DNA of 64,000 nucleotides, from positions 443,788-507,787 of the forward strand of contig CACRXP010000071.1 in NCBI GenBank assembly GCA_902702965.1. The letters run 5' to 3'. Below are positions 1 to 11,270 of this stretch, one piece after another. How positions within the stretch are numbered: position 1 is the stretch's first letter; every line of letters begins with the position of its first letter. A model generated the notes under the pieces. That model worked only from the letters and a program-made list of their open reading frames with translations. It made no database searches and was not told the origin of the DNA. Source of the DNA: Spirometra erinaceieuropaei. Lineage: Eukaryota; Platyhelminthes; Cestoda; Diphyllobothriidea; Diphyllobothriidae. A program made the translations under genes and the position numbers.

Positions 1-1990
1 AGTGATGAGGTAATGCCCATGAAGTGCAGCGCAATGAACTACTACACATACCGACTTATGATTCGACAGAATGTAAGTAATCCCCCTTTTGAAATGCTGT
101 AAATGGCTTCATCACTGCATTGTGGATATGTATGCGTAAATCGAAACTGAACGCCTGCTTTCATTCGCTTAAATCAGACCAAGCTGTGCTCTGAAGGATA
201 CATTCCTTTGCATGATGCAGTTGTAAACGACGGTAATACAGATAACATTGTAAGACTAACGCTTTTGTCGTCCACATACACAGACAATCCACGCCATATG
301 GTCGGGTACGCTCGAGGTGCAATTGCTTACGTTTGTCAGTACGGACGTCCAGACCTACTGATTAAATTCACATGCAATCCAGTTTGGGGGGATATTTATC
401 AGCTCTTACCTCCTGGGCTGTCGACAGTAAATAGGTATGTCATCTCACAGCACGTGTTTTCAGGAAGAAACTGCAATCGCTGATGAACTTCATGGTGAAA
501 CACGAGGTGGTTGGGTCTATGCGCTGCCGGATGTATTAGGTGGAATGGCAAAAGAGGGGACTACCCCATGCACATGTCCTGATCTGGCTGTGTAACCAGA
601 CCGCTTCCAACGAAATCGACGACGCAAAATGCGCCGAATTAACTGATATCGACGTCGACAATGAGTTGCATGAAGTTGTGGCGAAGAATATGATACATGG
701 ACCTTGGATGCACTGAATCCCAATTCTCCAATCCCCTGCCCCTTCCCCCGCATGATAGACGGAAGTCCCTTATACCGAAAACGATCAGCGGAAGACATCG
801 GCAAATTGGCAACCGTACGGATGTGAATCGGTGACATAGAAGTTGGTAACCGCTCGGTTGTTTCGTATTCGCCTTTGCTTTTACAAGCAAACGCAGCTCA
901 CATAAATGTGGAACACTGCAATTTTAAGAAATGAATTAGGTACATTTGTAAGTACGTGAATAAAGGCAGCGACATGGCTGTTTTCGGTCTGCAACACGAA
1001 AGGAGATACAGGGATGCGGACATACAACACAATGAAATCGCACAGTATTGGGCTGGAAGATGCGTCAACGGCAAGAAATTCATGTGGCGAATCCTTTCAT
1101 TCCCCACCCATGAGCGAAGTCCAGGTGTTGTTCGCTTGCAGTACAGTTAGGGAATGGGCAATGGGTTTACTTTACCGATGCAAACGCGCAACAGGTTGCC
1201 TAAGGTCCACCGGCAACAACATAAACTGCGTTCTCCACGTTAAGCCAAAGTGACGCACATGGCTAAACATATCTTCCGTCGACCATGCAAGGAATATTCA
1301 AATGTGGCTTGCACAGCGGGAATCTACAGGGGGCGTTATTATTGATTGAGGATATGTACGAAGAACTGGCGAACAAAGTTCTCAATCAACTGGGAATGTC
1401 ATCACAAAACCAGTCTGCTGCTGCTTCGTTGGATGTGGATTGGCGCGATGAGCAAAATGAAACACGGTTCAACTTCTGCCATGCTTGCAATCAAACATTC
1501 ACAAGCTAAGACTGGAGCAGAATGACATTTACGATCAAATACTGCGGACTGCCAGTAACGGGGTTGGAGGAATCTTCTTCCTAGATGTGCCAGGAGGGAC
1601 TGGCAAAACGTTCCTACTACGACTGTCTGACGGTAATTCGATCCACTAAACGACATAGCCCTAGCACTTGTATCTCCGGAATAGCTGCAACTCTGCTACC
1701 TGGCAGAAAGCCCGTTCATACAGCTTCGAAATTGCCTTTGAACGAGCAATTCATTGAAACTCCTGGGTGTAACATTTCCAATGCATCCGGCATGGGAAAA
1801 GTACTGCAGAAATGCAAACCTATTGTTTGGGATGAATGCTCAATGGCACAAAAAAGCGCTCGAGGTCCCTGATCGAACACTGCAGGATGTGCGAGGAAAT
1901 AGCAGACCATTTCTGATGCACTGCTACTGCTTGCAGGAGACTTCAGGCCTCCACTGCCTCGACCGACACCGGTGGACGAAATAAATGCCA
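1..1990 (+). mobile_element. Helitron unit 1 (Rep and helicase part), decayed
   Basis: Rolling-circle transposon remnant cut by the left edge. Translation in shifting frames gives, in order, the Helitron_like_N block (RLMIRQN near 55-78; VVNDGNTDN and SSTYTDNPRHM near 215-300; GRPDLLIKFTCNPVW near 345-390), the Rep HUH motif LPHAH (about 558-576), the two-tyrosine motif YICKYVNKG (about 938-964), the block KGSDMAVFG and WRILSFPTHE (956-1120), then the Pif1-type helicase with Walker A PGGTGKT (about 1589-1610) and Walker B WDEC (about 1828). At least five frameshifts or stops break it, so no protein is expected. The helicase stops abruptly after a VDEIN motif near 1984, far short of the remaining helicase motifs. 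Compared with the next unit it lacks about 410 bp, between about 1252 and 1258. Recognition from Helitron family knowledge is firm; function is lost. Confidence 0.9.
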
Positions 1991-4885
1991 GCCGTCACCA
2001 CATACCCCGGAATTCTCGAGCGCGACTGGGTGCAGCAAACAATTGCCCTGCCTTCGACAGCGTCTAGAAGGACAATCCTGGCTTTAGCACACAATACGTA
2101 CCGCCAACGGGTGGTCCTTACATTTTTCATAATTGGGAACGTGCTCCTTCCTCTTTCCCTTATTTCCCAATTCATCAGATTGAGCCACAGCAACGCGTGG
2201 CAGGGTCCGGCTGGGTCCAGCAGGGTCCAGCTGGGAGTGGCCGAATGGCGCCAGCGAGTAACAGCAGACCAGCGCCAAACACGACTCCGTGTCCAGCATT
2301 CTCGCAGCCTGATCCTGTTGTAAACGACGATACGACAACAACCGTTGGAAGACTAGTGATTTTAGGGTAAGGTGATACCATATATACCGGCGGTTGGAGA
2401 ACGATTCTAGCGCAACATCCATTTACTTATCGGGATGGTACCGATGGATATCACTTCAACGTTAAGATGATAACGCCAGTCAGTGACGAGGTAACGCACA
2501 TGAAATGCAGCGCAATGAACTACAACTCCTTCCGACTTTTGATTCGACAGAATGTAAGTAATTGCCCTTTTGAAATCCCGTCAATCGCTTAATCATTACA
2601 GTGTGGATATGTATGCAAAATTTGGAATTGAACGCCTGCTTCTCCGTCGCTTGAAAGAGAATAAGCTGCGCTCTGAAGACTATATTTCTTTGCATGATGC
2701 AGTTGTAAACGACGGTAATACAGATAACGTTGTAAGACTAACGCTTTTGTCATCCACATATACAGACAGTTCACGTCATATGTTTGAGTACGCTCGAGGT
2801 GCAATTGCTTACGTTTGTCAGTACGGGCGTCCAGACCTACTCATTACATTCACATGTAATCCAGTTTGGGGGGATATTTATCCGCTCTTACCTCCTGGGC
2901 TGTCGACAGTAAATAGGTATGTCATCTCACAGCACGTGTTTTCAGGAAGAAACTGCAATCGCTGATGAACTTTATGGTGAAACACGAGGTGGTTGGGTCT
3001 GTGCGCTGTTGGATGTATTAGGTGGAACGGCAAAAGAGGGGACTGCTCCATGCACATATCCTGATCTGGCTCTATAACAAGATCGTTTCCAGCGAAATCG
3101 ACGACGCAGTATGCGCCAAATTACCTGATATCGACGTCGACAATGATTTGCATGAAGTTGTGGCGAAGAATATGATACATGGACCTTGGATGCACTGAAT
3201 CCCAATTCTCCAACCCCCCCCCTCCCCCGACATGACAGATAGAAGTCCTTTATACCGAAAATGATCAGCGGAAGACATCGGCAAATTGGCAACCGTACGA
3301 ATGCGAATCGGTGACATAGAAGTCGGTAATCGCTGGGTTGTTTCATATTCGCCTTTGCTTTTAAAAGCAAACGCAGCTCACATAAACTTGGAACACCGTA
3401 ATTTTGGGAAATGAATTAGGTACACTTGTAAGTACGTGAATAAAGGCAGCGACATGGCCGTTTTCGGCCTGCAACACGAAAGGAGATAAAGGGATGCGGA
3501 CATACAACTCGATGAAATCGCACAGTATTGGGCTGGAATATGCGTCAACAGCAACAAAGCCGTGTGGCGAATTCTTTCATTCTCCATCCATGAGCAAAGT
3601 CCAGGTGTTGCTTGCTTGCAGTACAGTTAAAGAATGGGCAATGCGTTTACTTTACAGCTGCAAATATGCATCGGGTTGCCTTGGGTCTACCGGCAACAAC
3701 ATTAACTGCGTCCTCCACATTAAGCCAAAGTGACGCGTTTGCGAAAACTGTCGAATTCGAAAGTGCCTACGTATTACACAGGGAATGTGTGTAGAAAATC
3801 ATCTGAAGAGAGCAAACGAGGAGAGCGAGTGGACGGACACCCCCGCAATATTCAAAGGAACTGCGATAAGCAGACTGCATACCGTGCATCCCAATCTTAC
3901 TTCGCATGGTGTTGGTGAATGTGCCACGTCCAGCGTCTTTCCAGCAGTTGAAATCTGTCAACGGAGCTACGCATGCCACTTTCGGCAGTGCGTGTCAAGC
4001 TCTTCAGTTACTGGAGAACGATCAACAGTAGGACGTGTGTATTAATGACGCCTGCAACACGTCCCATCCGCATCAACTTCATGCATTGTTTGTAGTCATA
4101 TTAACCGCATTCTCTCCTTCATCTCCAACAGTTCTACGCGAGAAATAGAATTTGCACATGGCTGAAGATACCTTCCGTCAACTATGCAAGGAAAATTCAA
4201 ATGTGGCTTGCACAACAGGAATATACAGCGAGGCGCTAACATTGATTGAGGATATGTACGCGGAAATCGCGGACAAAGTACTTAATCAACTGGGAATGTC
4301 ACCGCAAAACCAATCCGTTGCTGATTCGTTTGATGTGGATTGGCGCCATGAGCAAAATGAAACACGGTTCAACTTCTGCCATGCTTGCAATCAAACATTC
4401 ACAAGCAACGACAGGAGCAGAATGACATTTACGATCAAATACTGCGGAATGTCAGTAACGGGGCTGGAGGAATCTCCTTCCTAGATGCGCCAGGAGGGAC
4501 TGGCAAAACGTTCCTACTACGACCGATTCTGACGGCAATTCGATCCAATAAATGACATAGCCCTAGCAGTTGCATCCCCGGAATAGCTGCAAATCTGCTA
4601 CCTGGCAGAAAGCCCGTTCATTCAACTTAGAAATTGCGGTGAACATGCAATTCCTGTAAACTTCCAAGTGCAACATTTCCAAAGCATCCTGCATGGGAAA
4701 AGTACTGCAGACCTGCAAACCTATTGTTTGGGATGAATGCACAATGACTCAAAAAAAGCGCTCGAGGCCCCTGATCGAACACTGCAGGATTTGCGAGGAA
4801 ATAGCAGACCACTTCCGATGCACTGCTACTGCCTGCAGTTAACATCAAACCACCACTGCCTCGATCGACACCGGTGGACGAAATA
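1991..4885 (+). mobile_element. Helitron unit 2, complete repeat period, decayed
   Basis: Second head-to-tail copy of the same truncated Helitron. It begins with a conserved junction segment (NSRARLGAANN and YVPPTGGPY motifs, about 1998-2130), followed by a Helitron N-terminal block (TDGYHFNVKM near 2440-2470), the RPD and TCNPVW block (about 2825-2870), a Rep motif changed from LPHAH to LLHAH (about 3035-3055), the two-tyrosine region (about 3425-3450), a linker block missing from unit 1 (about 3735-4148), the EALTLIEDMY block (about 4230), Walker A (about 4488-4510) and Walker B (about 4732). It carries the same frameshifts as unit 1 near the VF-RKKLQSL and HGP-ALNPNS positions. The helicase is again cut after VDEIN. 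It is non-functional. Confidence 0.88.
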
Positions 4886-5112
4886 AATGTCAGCCTTCAC
4901 AACTTACTCCGGAATTCTCGAGCGCGACTGGGTGCAGCAAACAATGGCCCTGCCTTCGACAGCGGCCGGAAGGACAATCCTGGGTTTCGCACACAATACG
5001 TGCCGCCAACCGGTGGCCCTTACACTTTTTTTAATTGGGAACGTGCTCCTTCCTCTTTCCCTTATTTCCCAATTCATAAGATTGAGCCACAGCAACGCGT
5101 GGCGGGGTCCGG
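4886..5112 (+). mobile_element. Start of a third Helitron unit, truncated
   Basis: Repeats the junction segment that begins unit 2 (NSRARLGAANN, YVPPTGGPY, SSFPYFPIHK) at nearly full identity. It diverges from unit 2 right after a gggtccggct sequence at about 5112. It shows that the array held at least a third unit start before being cut. The 130 bp that follow, up to the PLE remnant, show nothing recognisable. Confidence 0.8.
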
Positions 5113-5243
5113 CTAGTTCAGAATATAAGGGGGTCGTTTTCGGAGTCCTACTATGAGACACCCGTGTAGTTTTCTCCACTGGTTCCATCCAATATGGAGA
5201 GGGCAAGGGCAAAATAGCAGCTCAGACCACTTCTATGTGTATT

Positions 5244-5270
5244 TACCCCTACATCTGCTCCTGTGGGGCA
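5244..5270 (+). pseudogene. Left half of a split PLE GIY-YIG endonuclease
   Basis: Reads YPYICSCGA in frame, the cysteine-rich lead-in that comes just before the YIG strand in the GIY-YIG endonuclease of Penelope-like elements. The continuation (HVGHTIRRL) lies 935 bp away, on the other side of the foldback element. This half is short, so the assignment rests mostly on the fit with the right half. Confidence 0.6.
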
Positions 5271-6205
5271 GTGCGTGACCGATCTCGTGAAATGTTGGCC
5301 GAAATTCTGAAATGCGTATTTGATAGGGACGGATTACTTTGGTGGGGTTCCAGCATTGATTATCCTGCGGCATAATCCTTAAGTTCTTTGGACTCTCCAG
5401 GATGTCGGCTTTTAAATGCACTTCTTTTCAGCCTCCTGCAGAAACAAAACTCAGTAAAAAATGGCCACTTAAGTAGAATACATTTTTCACACTGATTTTC
5501 AATGATCTTATAAATTCTAATGTACTTTATAGATAACATGCATAAAATATGCGTTCTTTTACCCGTTTGTTAGGAACTCACATTGTCTTTACGTTTTATA
5601 TCCGAAGAAGGTGTGTAGTTAGGTGTTGAGGAAGTTTACTGATTCCCGAATAATTTGGAGCCTGATCAGCCGTTGCATTAGTGCTTAGCGATTTCAGTCT
5701 ACAAAGTGCATGTCCTATGCCATTAAGAAAATACTACGTAGAGTTCATGAAATTTGCAATGAATGTGAACTATGTTGTAAACTTTACAAGGGGCCATGGT
5801 AAACGAGCATGTGCGATGCTGTATGTATGGACATCTTACTGTCTTAAATATCTCATAATTAGAAACTTTTTTGAGACTGGGAGATAACCTTTCTTAGCGT
5901 ATACAATGTAAACACAATGTGATTTATACCAAACGAGTAAAAGAACGCATATTTTATGCATGTTATCTATAAAGTACACTAGAATTTATAAGACCATCGA
6001 AAATCAGTGTGAAAAATGTATGCTACTGAAGTAGCCACTTTTTAACTGAGTGTTGTTTCTACAGGAGGCCGAAAAGAAGTGCATTCAAAGGTCGACATCC
6101 TGACGAGTCCAAAGTACTATAGGATTATGCCGCACCTAAGTAATCCTTCCCAATCAAATACGCATTTCAGAATTTCGGCCAACATTTCATGAGGTCGGTC
6201 ACGCG
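5271..6205. mobile_element. Foldback/long-TIR element, copy A
   Basis: The left arm, about 5271-5638, is the inverted complement of the right arm, about 5865-6205, with around 85% identity by eye. The ends read gtgcgtgacc and ggtcacgcg. The unpaired centre is about 225 bp and has no convincing coding capacity. The element is related to copies B and C and to the partial copy near 63 kb. Size and structure suit a MITE-like or foldback DNA transposon mobilised in trans. It sits inside a PLE endonuclease. The exact target duplication cannot be fixed because the arm termini resemble the target sequence. Confidence 0.8.
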
Positions 6206-6500
6206 TTGCATGTTGGTCACACAATCCGGCGTTTGTTCAAAAGAGCAAAAGAACATCTGCCAGCACGGTTAGGAAAGGGTAAAATAAAGAATGTCAACGA
6301 CTTTATCCTCGCTCGCATAGTAGACACAGACCACCGTTTAGACGCCAGAGAGGCCTTCCGAGTGATTTACAAGGCTTCGTCAAGCTATCAAAAATACTTG
6401 GGAAGCGCCTGTTAACTACGGCAGAAGGGTCTGCAATCAGGCCACGCGAAACCAGTCCTATGCGGACAGAAGAACTTCATGCAGGTCCCACAGTTGTCAT
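6206..6500 (+). pseudogene. Right half of the split PLE GIY-YIG endonuclease
   Basis: Reads HVGHTIRRLFKRAKEHLPAR from 6206, then VDTDHRLDAREAFRVIY (about 6310-6370), a stop at about 6415, and a frame-shifted tail with the usual AEGSAIR-type ending. The order YxG...R...EHLP...DTDH...AFRVIY is the arrangement of the GIY-YIG endonuclease at the C terminus of flatworm Penelope-like elements, where it cleaves target DNA for priming. It is joined conceptually to 5244-5270. It is broken by the foldback insertion and later stops. Confidence 0.75.
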
Positions 6501-7285
6501 GGCTCAAAGTCACTAGCCAACCACCTGCATACAATTACCTCTCCCGGGACCCACCTTCCCTCTGGCGCTGACTGGAATTTTGGCGTCTCCCTCTCCCCTC
6601 CCCCTAAAACCGAGCCACAGCATAATTATCGACTCGCCCATATCTTTTGATTCGTTATTTCAATAACCATTCAAGTATACAGAGCTGAAGAGAAACTATC
6701 GAAGGCAGGCGTATAGTCGCCAAATTGAATTCTTCAAGGGAAATTTTCACAACTCTAAGGCAGTTTTACTATGAATCAAAACAAATCCCTTCTTTTAAGC
6801 GGGATCTTGTGACACCAGTATCTGGGAAGAAACTATGTTGAAAAACTCAGAGTATCAAGTTTTACCTAGGAACTTTTAAACTACTGCAGATTTATTCACC
6901 AGAATGGTGGAGAAACATCTGCGCAAACAACCTGCTGCTTCGTGGCGAGTTCGTACAATTGGACTTTCATATTAGTGACAGTGAATACGCTGATGTTAAC
7001 ATGACTATTATTTCCGTTGCCGGCAGCAATACTACCGGTCATACAAGCACTGCTAAAATTTGTGTTGGTTAGATGCGGTTATTTAGCCGTACCTGATGGA
7101 CACTACACAGTTGACCTACTTAATTATTTTATGTTGGTGTGATCACGCTGGCATGGTCATGCTGTGCGTTGCGGTGTGTGCCCTGTTGGCGGCCTTGTTT
7201 CTTTGTTGCCGTTTCTATGGTTTTCAGCCCAATGCCGGTGGTCCTTCTTGAATTGCGGTCTGTCGTCTCCTAACTTTCCCGTTGG
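6501..7285. other. Unassigned intergenic DNA
   Basis: No coding or RNA feature recognised. The sequence near 7065-7105 (gatgcggtt ... cctgatggacac) matches the stretch leading into the second TTAGGG-like repeat at about 11016-11043, so the dispersed repeat unit may begin here. Confidence 0.5.
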
Positions 7286-7545
7286 AAGTTTCAGGGTTAG
7301 GGTTTAGGGCTGCGGTTGAGGGTAAGGGGGGTCAGGGCTTAGGGTTAGGGCTTAGTGGTTAGGGCAAATATTTTCAAACCACTCGAAGTACAACCTCGCA
7401 TGCCCAATAGCTTTTATTTTGCATACAACTACTTGAACTCGTCGCCTGTGCGTTCCCCGTCCGCACTTTTAAAAACCCCTATTACCACTCGTCCCCTATT
7501 ACAGATGGCTGAGGTTCATTTACTTCAAGTGGGCTACATAAACAC
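7286..7545 (+). repeat. TTAGGG-like dispersed repeat, copy 1
   Basis: Starts with degenerate telomere-type units (gggttagggtttaggg, then several tagggtta variants, 7290-7365). A unique block follows (ctcgaagtacaacc, cccaatagcttttattttgc, cccctattaccactcg, gatggctgaggttcattta) that recurs at 11026-11270 at about 80% identity and, inverted, near 13.83-14.13 kb. Confidence 0.75.
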
Positions 7546-7571
7546 ATCTGACCTTCATGCTAATACCACTG

Positions 7572-7936
<365 letters not shown>

Positions 7937-9280
7937 GACACTGCCAAAACAACTGCAAAAATGTTTGCCTCACATTTTTAAATTAGTAGCAGTGTGTCAT
8001 AGTGAGCTGCACCGCCGAAATGTTGACAGTAAGACCACTCGCTAATGAGGAAATAGATGATCCGAAGAGCCTCATGTGATCGTCGTTAATTTTAAATTGT
8101 ACTCTTACTCAACAATATACTGTTTTGTAGCTAAGTCCTAAAAGACAGTGTTGCGTTCTTGACCCTACTGTGTTACTATTACTGCACTAAACTTTGTTGA
8201 TCTGGTTCCAATAAGTTCCTATATCGTTGGTTGCGATAGTTGATTCCATACTAATTACGGTGTCGGCAAGGCTAGAACTAAATTAGAGACAGTTGTTGAA
8301 TCCTGAAGCGCAGAAAGTACCAGAAATTATAAGAGGGATTGCCATCTAGGAAATGACTTCGCCAAAGAACGAAACTGAATGCCATAAGTAATGACACAAG
8401 CCAATGACGGTGAACATGAATTAAAGTATGTCCACCGCCAAAACCAACATCCCTGTCTCCAAAGTACTCCCATACTATCAAATCTTAGAGGTAGGCCACC
8501 TCTTTCGTTTGTCCGCAGGCATTCACTGATCTTCCATTCCCCTATGTAGACCGTCAAAGCCTCTCTGTGACACTTAACTCACAGAAAGACAGTCTGCTTT
8601 CGGGTTGGAAAGGTAATTCTTTGTCTGGATCGGTTTGTCTGACAGTGGGTAGGCGCATTCAGACCTTGCCGAATTTCTATTTGCTCTTCGGTACTATAAG
8701 TTAGGAAACTTCTTCGTCCATTTTAACTGATATAGGAAAACAGAAGTCAGGTATTAATGGTCTAGTATAGAGAACAAGAGAATGTACAATGTTTAGGTAT
8801 TACTTTAAACGAGCAGATGAACGTTTACTTCAGATGACTGTGTCATCGCACCTACGGAGACGAGGATGAATGGCGTCCGACACTTAGTCAGTTGCTCCGG
8901 TGCGCAGCTTGTGAAAACACGGCTAGTGGGGCCTGCTTTTTAAATAGGCTATCCCTGCAACACGTGGGGCCCAATGATATCTCGGTATAGGAATTACTTA
9001 TCACTTAAGGCAAATCACTTATTGGTAGAAACTGAATAAGCCTTAAATGTTAGTACAGCACACCACCAAAAAGCATTTTTAAAATTTATGATCCGGAATT
9101 GCCCAAAAGAATCAAAATCCTTGCGAACCCCTTGGAGTAGGCGATTTGCGTTTGGATACAGCAGACTGTCTACGATCAAACATCTATCGAAAGAGTCTAA
9201 AGGAGGGCTAGTAATTTGGCTACAAGTACTAACTTGTCACCAAAAGCAGTCTCACCAACAAACCTGAATCGATCTCCCCC
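7937..9280. other. Unassigned intergenic DNA
   Basis: No supported gene, RNA or element. Only short open frames, with no recognisable motif. Confidence 0.5.
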
Positions 9281-9610
9281 TTACAATTTGAAAAATGTGT
9301 TGGGCTCTGCCAAAGGTGAAACGTACTGTGCTCTGAGCTCCAGCACTTTCCTTAAATTCGGCACTAATGGTGGAGATAAGTCAGGAAATACGGAGTATAG
9401 ACTTGGTCGCGGTGGCTGTCCGGATATATGGCCGCCGACTGCGCGTTCTACAACACTGCTAATCTTCCCCACATAACTGGACCACGCTCCAAGTAGAAAA
9501 ACAACGATGCTGGAGATTCAAACTGGCCACCCTTGTCTAGGTTTGGCAGTTAGGCATATGGAGTCTAGCCGTTACCCTCGACACACATGGAAATCGGGTA
9601 AGGTCAGCAC
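9281..9610 (-). repeat. Possible tRNA-related SINE
   Basis: The minus strand holds a B-box-like sequence (ccagtttgaatctcc near 9505-9525) about 45 bp downstream of an A-box-like stretch (ggtaacggctagactcc near 9558-9575). A body follows with a small open frame (PPLVPNLRKVLELRAQYV, 9281-9472) that is probably not coding. Boxes are degenerate and the ends are not defined. Weak call. Confidence 0.3.
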
Positions 9611-11025
9611 TGAATGACCGTCTTGTGCAACTAGGCGTCAGGTACCGCAGTCAATCCATCAAAGGGATTAGTTTCTGCTGGATGCAGTAATAACTGACAG
9701 CATAGAAGCGAATTCTTGCAAGGACTGTTTTAGGGGATGAGTTGGTCCAAGTAGTTCTGCCTGATATTCTGACAAAGAGTGAGAAATGCACCTTTAGGAC
9801 AAATCCAAAGACACAAAAACTCGAACGCACTTGTAGAGCCGCTGCTTGACGTCAGCTGTGTTCGCGTGGGCTTGATGCGTGAGGCTTGTCCAATGGGTGT
9901 GGATCCCGTCACACAACCTGAGAGCCCCAGAAAACAACAGAAATTCACAGTCGTAATCTTCCTTCCAGTGCTCTTCCGGTGCATTTATAAATTAAACAGA
10001 ACACTTTGTACAGCTAAGCATAGTTAAAAGGGGCGCTCCTTCTACGCTCTCTGTAAAAAGGGAATTCACGGAATATGTACTCCTCCTAGAAGACACTTTT
10101 TTTCCACGCAAAATTGATATAAAACTCTGGCGGCGAAATGGTCTACGGACAACGTTTCACCGAATGCACTACATGTTTTGAGATATGACCTTACAGTTTT
10201 CAAATAGCTTTTCGGAAGAAGTACAAACTACTTTCTGCAAATAGTTTTTATTCATGCTCTGGAGTGACAAAAGTCGGCTGAAAATTTGTCGAGGACCTTG
10301 TAGATGTCGATAAGTACCCCCTATGTTCTGTTCTAAAATGTTCACGGTGGTTGCACCTTATTGTGAAATTAAGGTGAGACGATGCATCTGAGAGCCAGAA
10401 ATCATCCGCAAACATAACAAAGTACGTTTGCCACGCACCTATGACAATAAAGATGACGCATGACTTTACTAGGTGCATTCTCGCGATACAGGAAATCTGG
10501 ACAGCGCTAGATCATTCCTACGCTATTCAAACCGGAAAGAAATCGTTCCTATTTAGTAATTGCGCATAAACCTGCGCACATGCGGATCACTCGTGGGTCT
10601 CTGGCAAGTTTTCCTCTGGTCGCCATGGCTACGTGCCTGGCAGTGGGGTTCGGAAAAAGCACAGCGTGTAGGGTCTAGTGAGTGGGACGATGTGAGCAAA
10701 CAGCCATCGAAAATTAACATACAAGAGCCTGTGAACCCACCAATTATTACCGCCGTGCTTTCTTCATTGCAGCAGCTGATTATCTTGTCCATCGAAGCCT
10801 CATAGTGTACCTGAAAAAGCGAAAATAAAACTTTTTTCGACCCGAGAACTATTTTTGCCATCGGTACGATAGGGCATTCCCTAAGGTGTTCAGGTTTATC
10901 AACCTGAAGGGGAGCTTACGTAGGTTTTTTGTCTATACGGTGGCTGAGGTTGCAGCCTCCAAACGTGGACGCTTTTTGGTTCGGGGACTTACGTAAGTAC
11001 AAAAGTGGGTAAGATGTGGTTATGT
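9611..11025. other. Unassigned intergenic DNA
   Basis: No supported gene. Short overlapping open frames near 9.73-10.03 and 10.55-10.86 kb occur on both strands and show no family motif. Confidence 0.5.
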
Positions 11026-11270
11026 GGCTCCACCTGATGGACACAAAATTGTTGGGGTCAGGGTTAGGGTTTAGGGTTACGGCAACTATTTCTCGACCAC
11101 TCAAAGTACAACCGCGCATTCCCAATAGCTTTTCTTTTGCGTACAACAACTTGACCACTTCACCTGTGCTTTTCCCGTTCACAACTGTAAAGACCCCTAT
11201 TACCACTGCTCCCGTATTCCAGGTGGCTGGGGTTCATTTACCTCAGGTGGGGCTACGTAACCACAAAAGT
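11026..11270 (+). repeat. TTAGGG-like dispersed repeat, copy 2
   Basis: Contains cctgatggacacaaaatt, gggttagggtttagggtta, then the same downstream block as copy 1 (caaagtacaacc, cccaatagcttttcttttgc, cccctattaccactgc, ggtggctggggttcattta). The shared unique block shows that this is a defined dispersed family, not random telomeric sequence. Confidence 0.75.

Noticed and set aside
78..126. gtaagt ... cattacag as a 48-bp intron in the Helitron N-terminal block
   Set aside because: The same bases read RQSLNHYS-VDMYAK in another frame, matching the protein family. It is a shared frameshift, not an intron.
440..464. gtatgt ... ttttcag as a mini-intron in the Helitron
   Set aside because: Coding similarity runs through it (YVISQHVF then RKKLQSL) with a frame change only.
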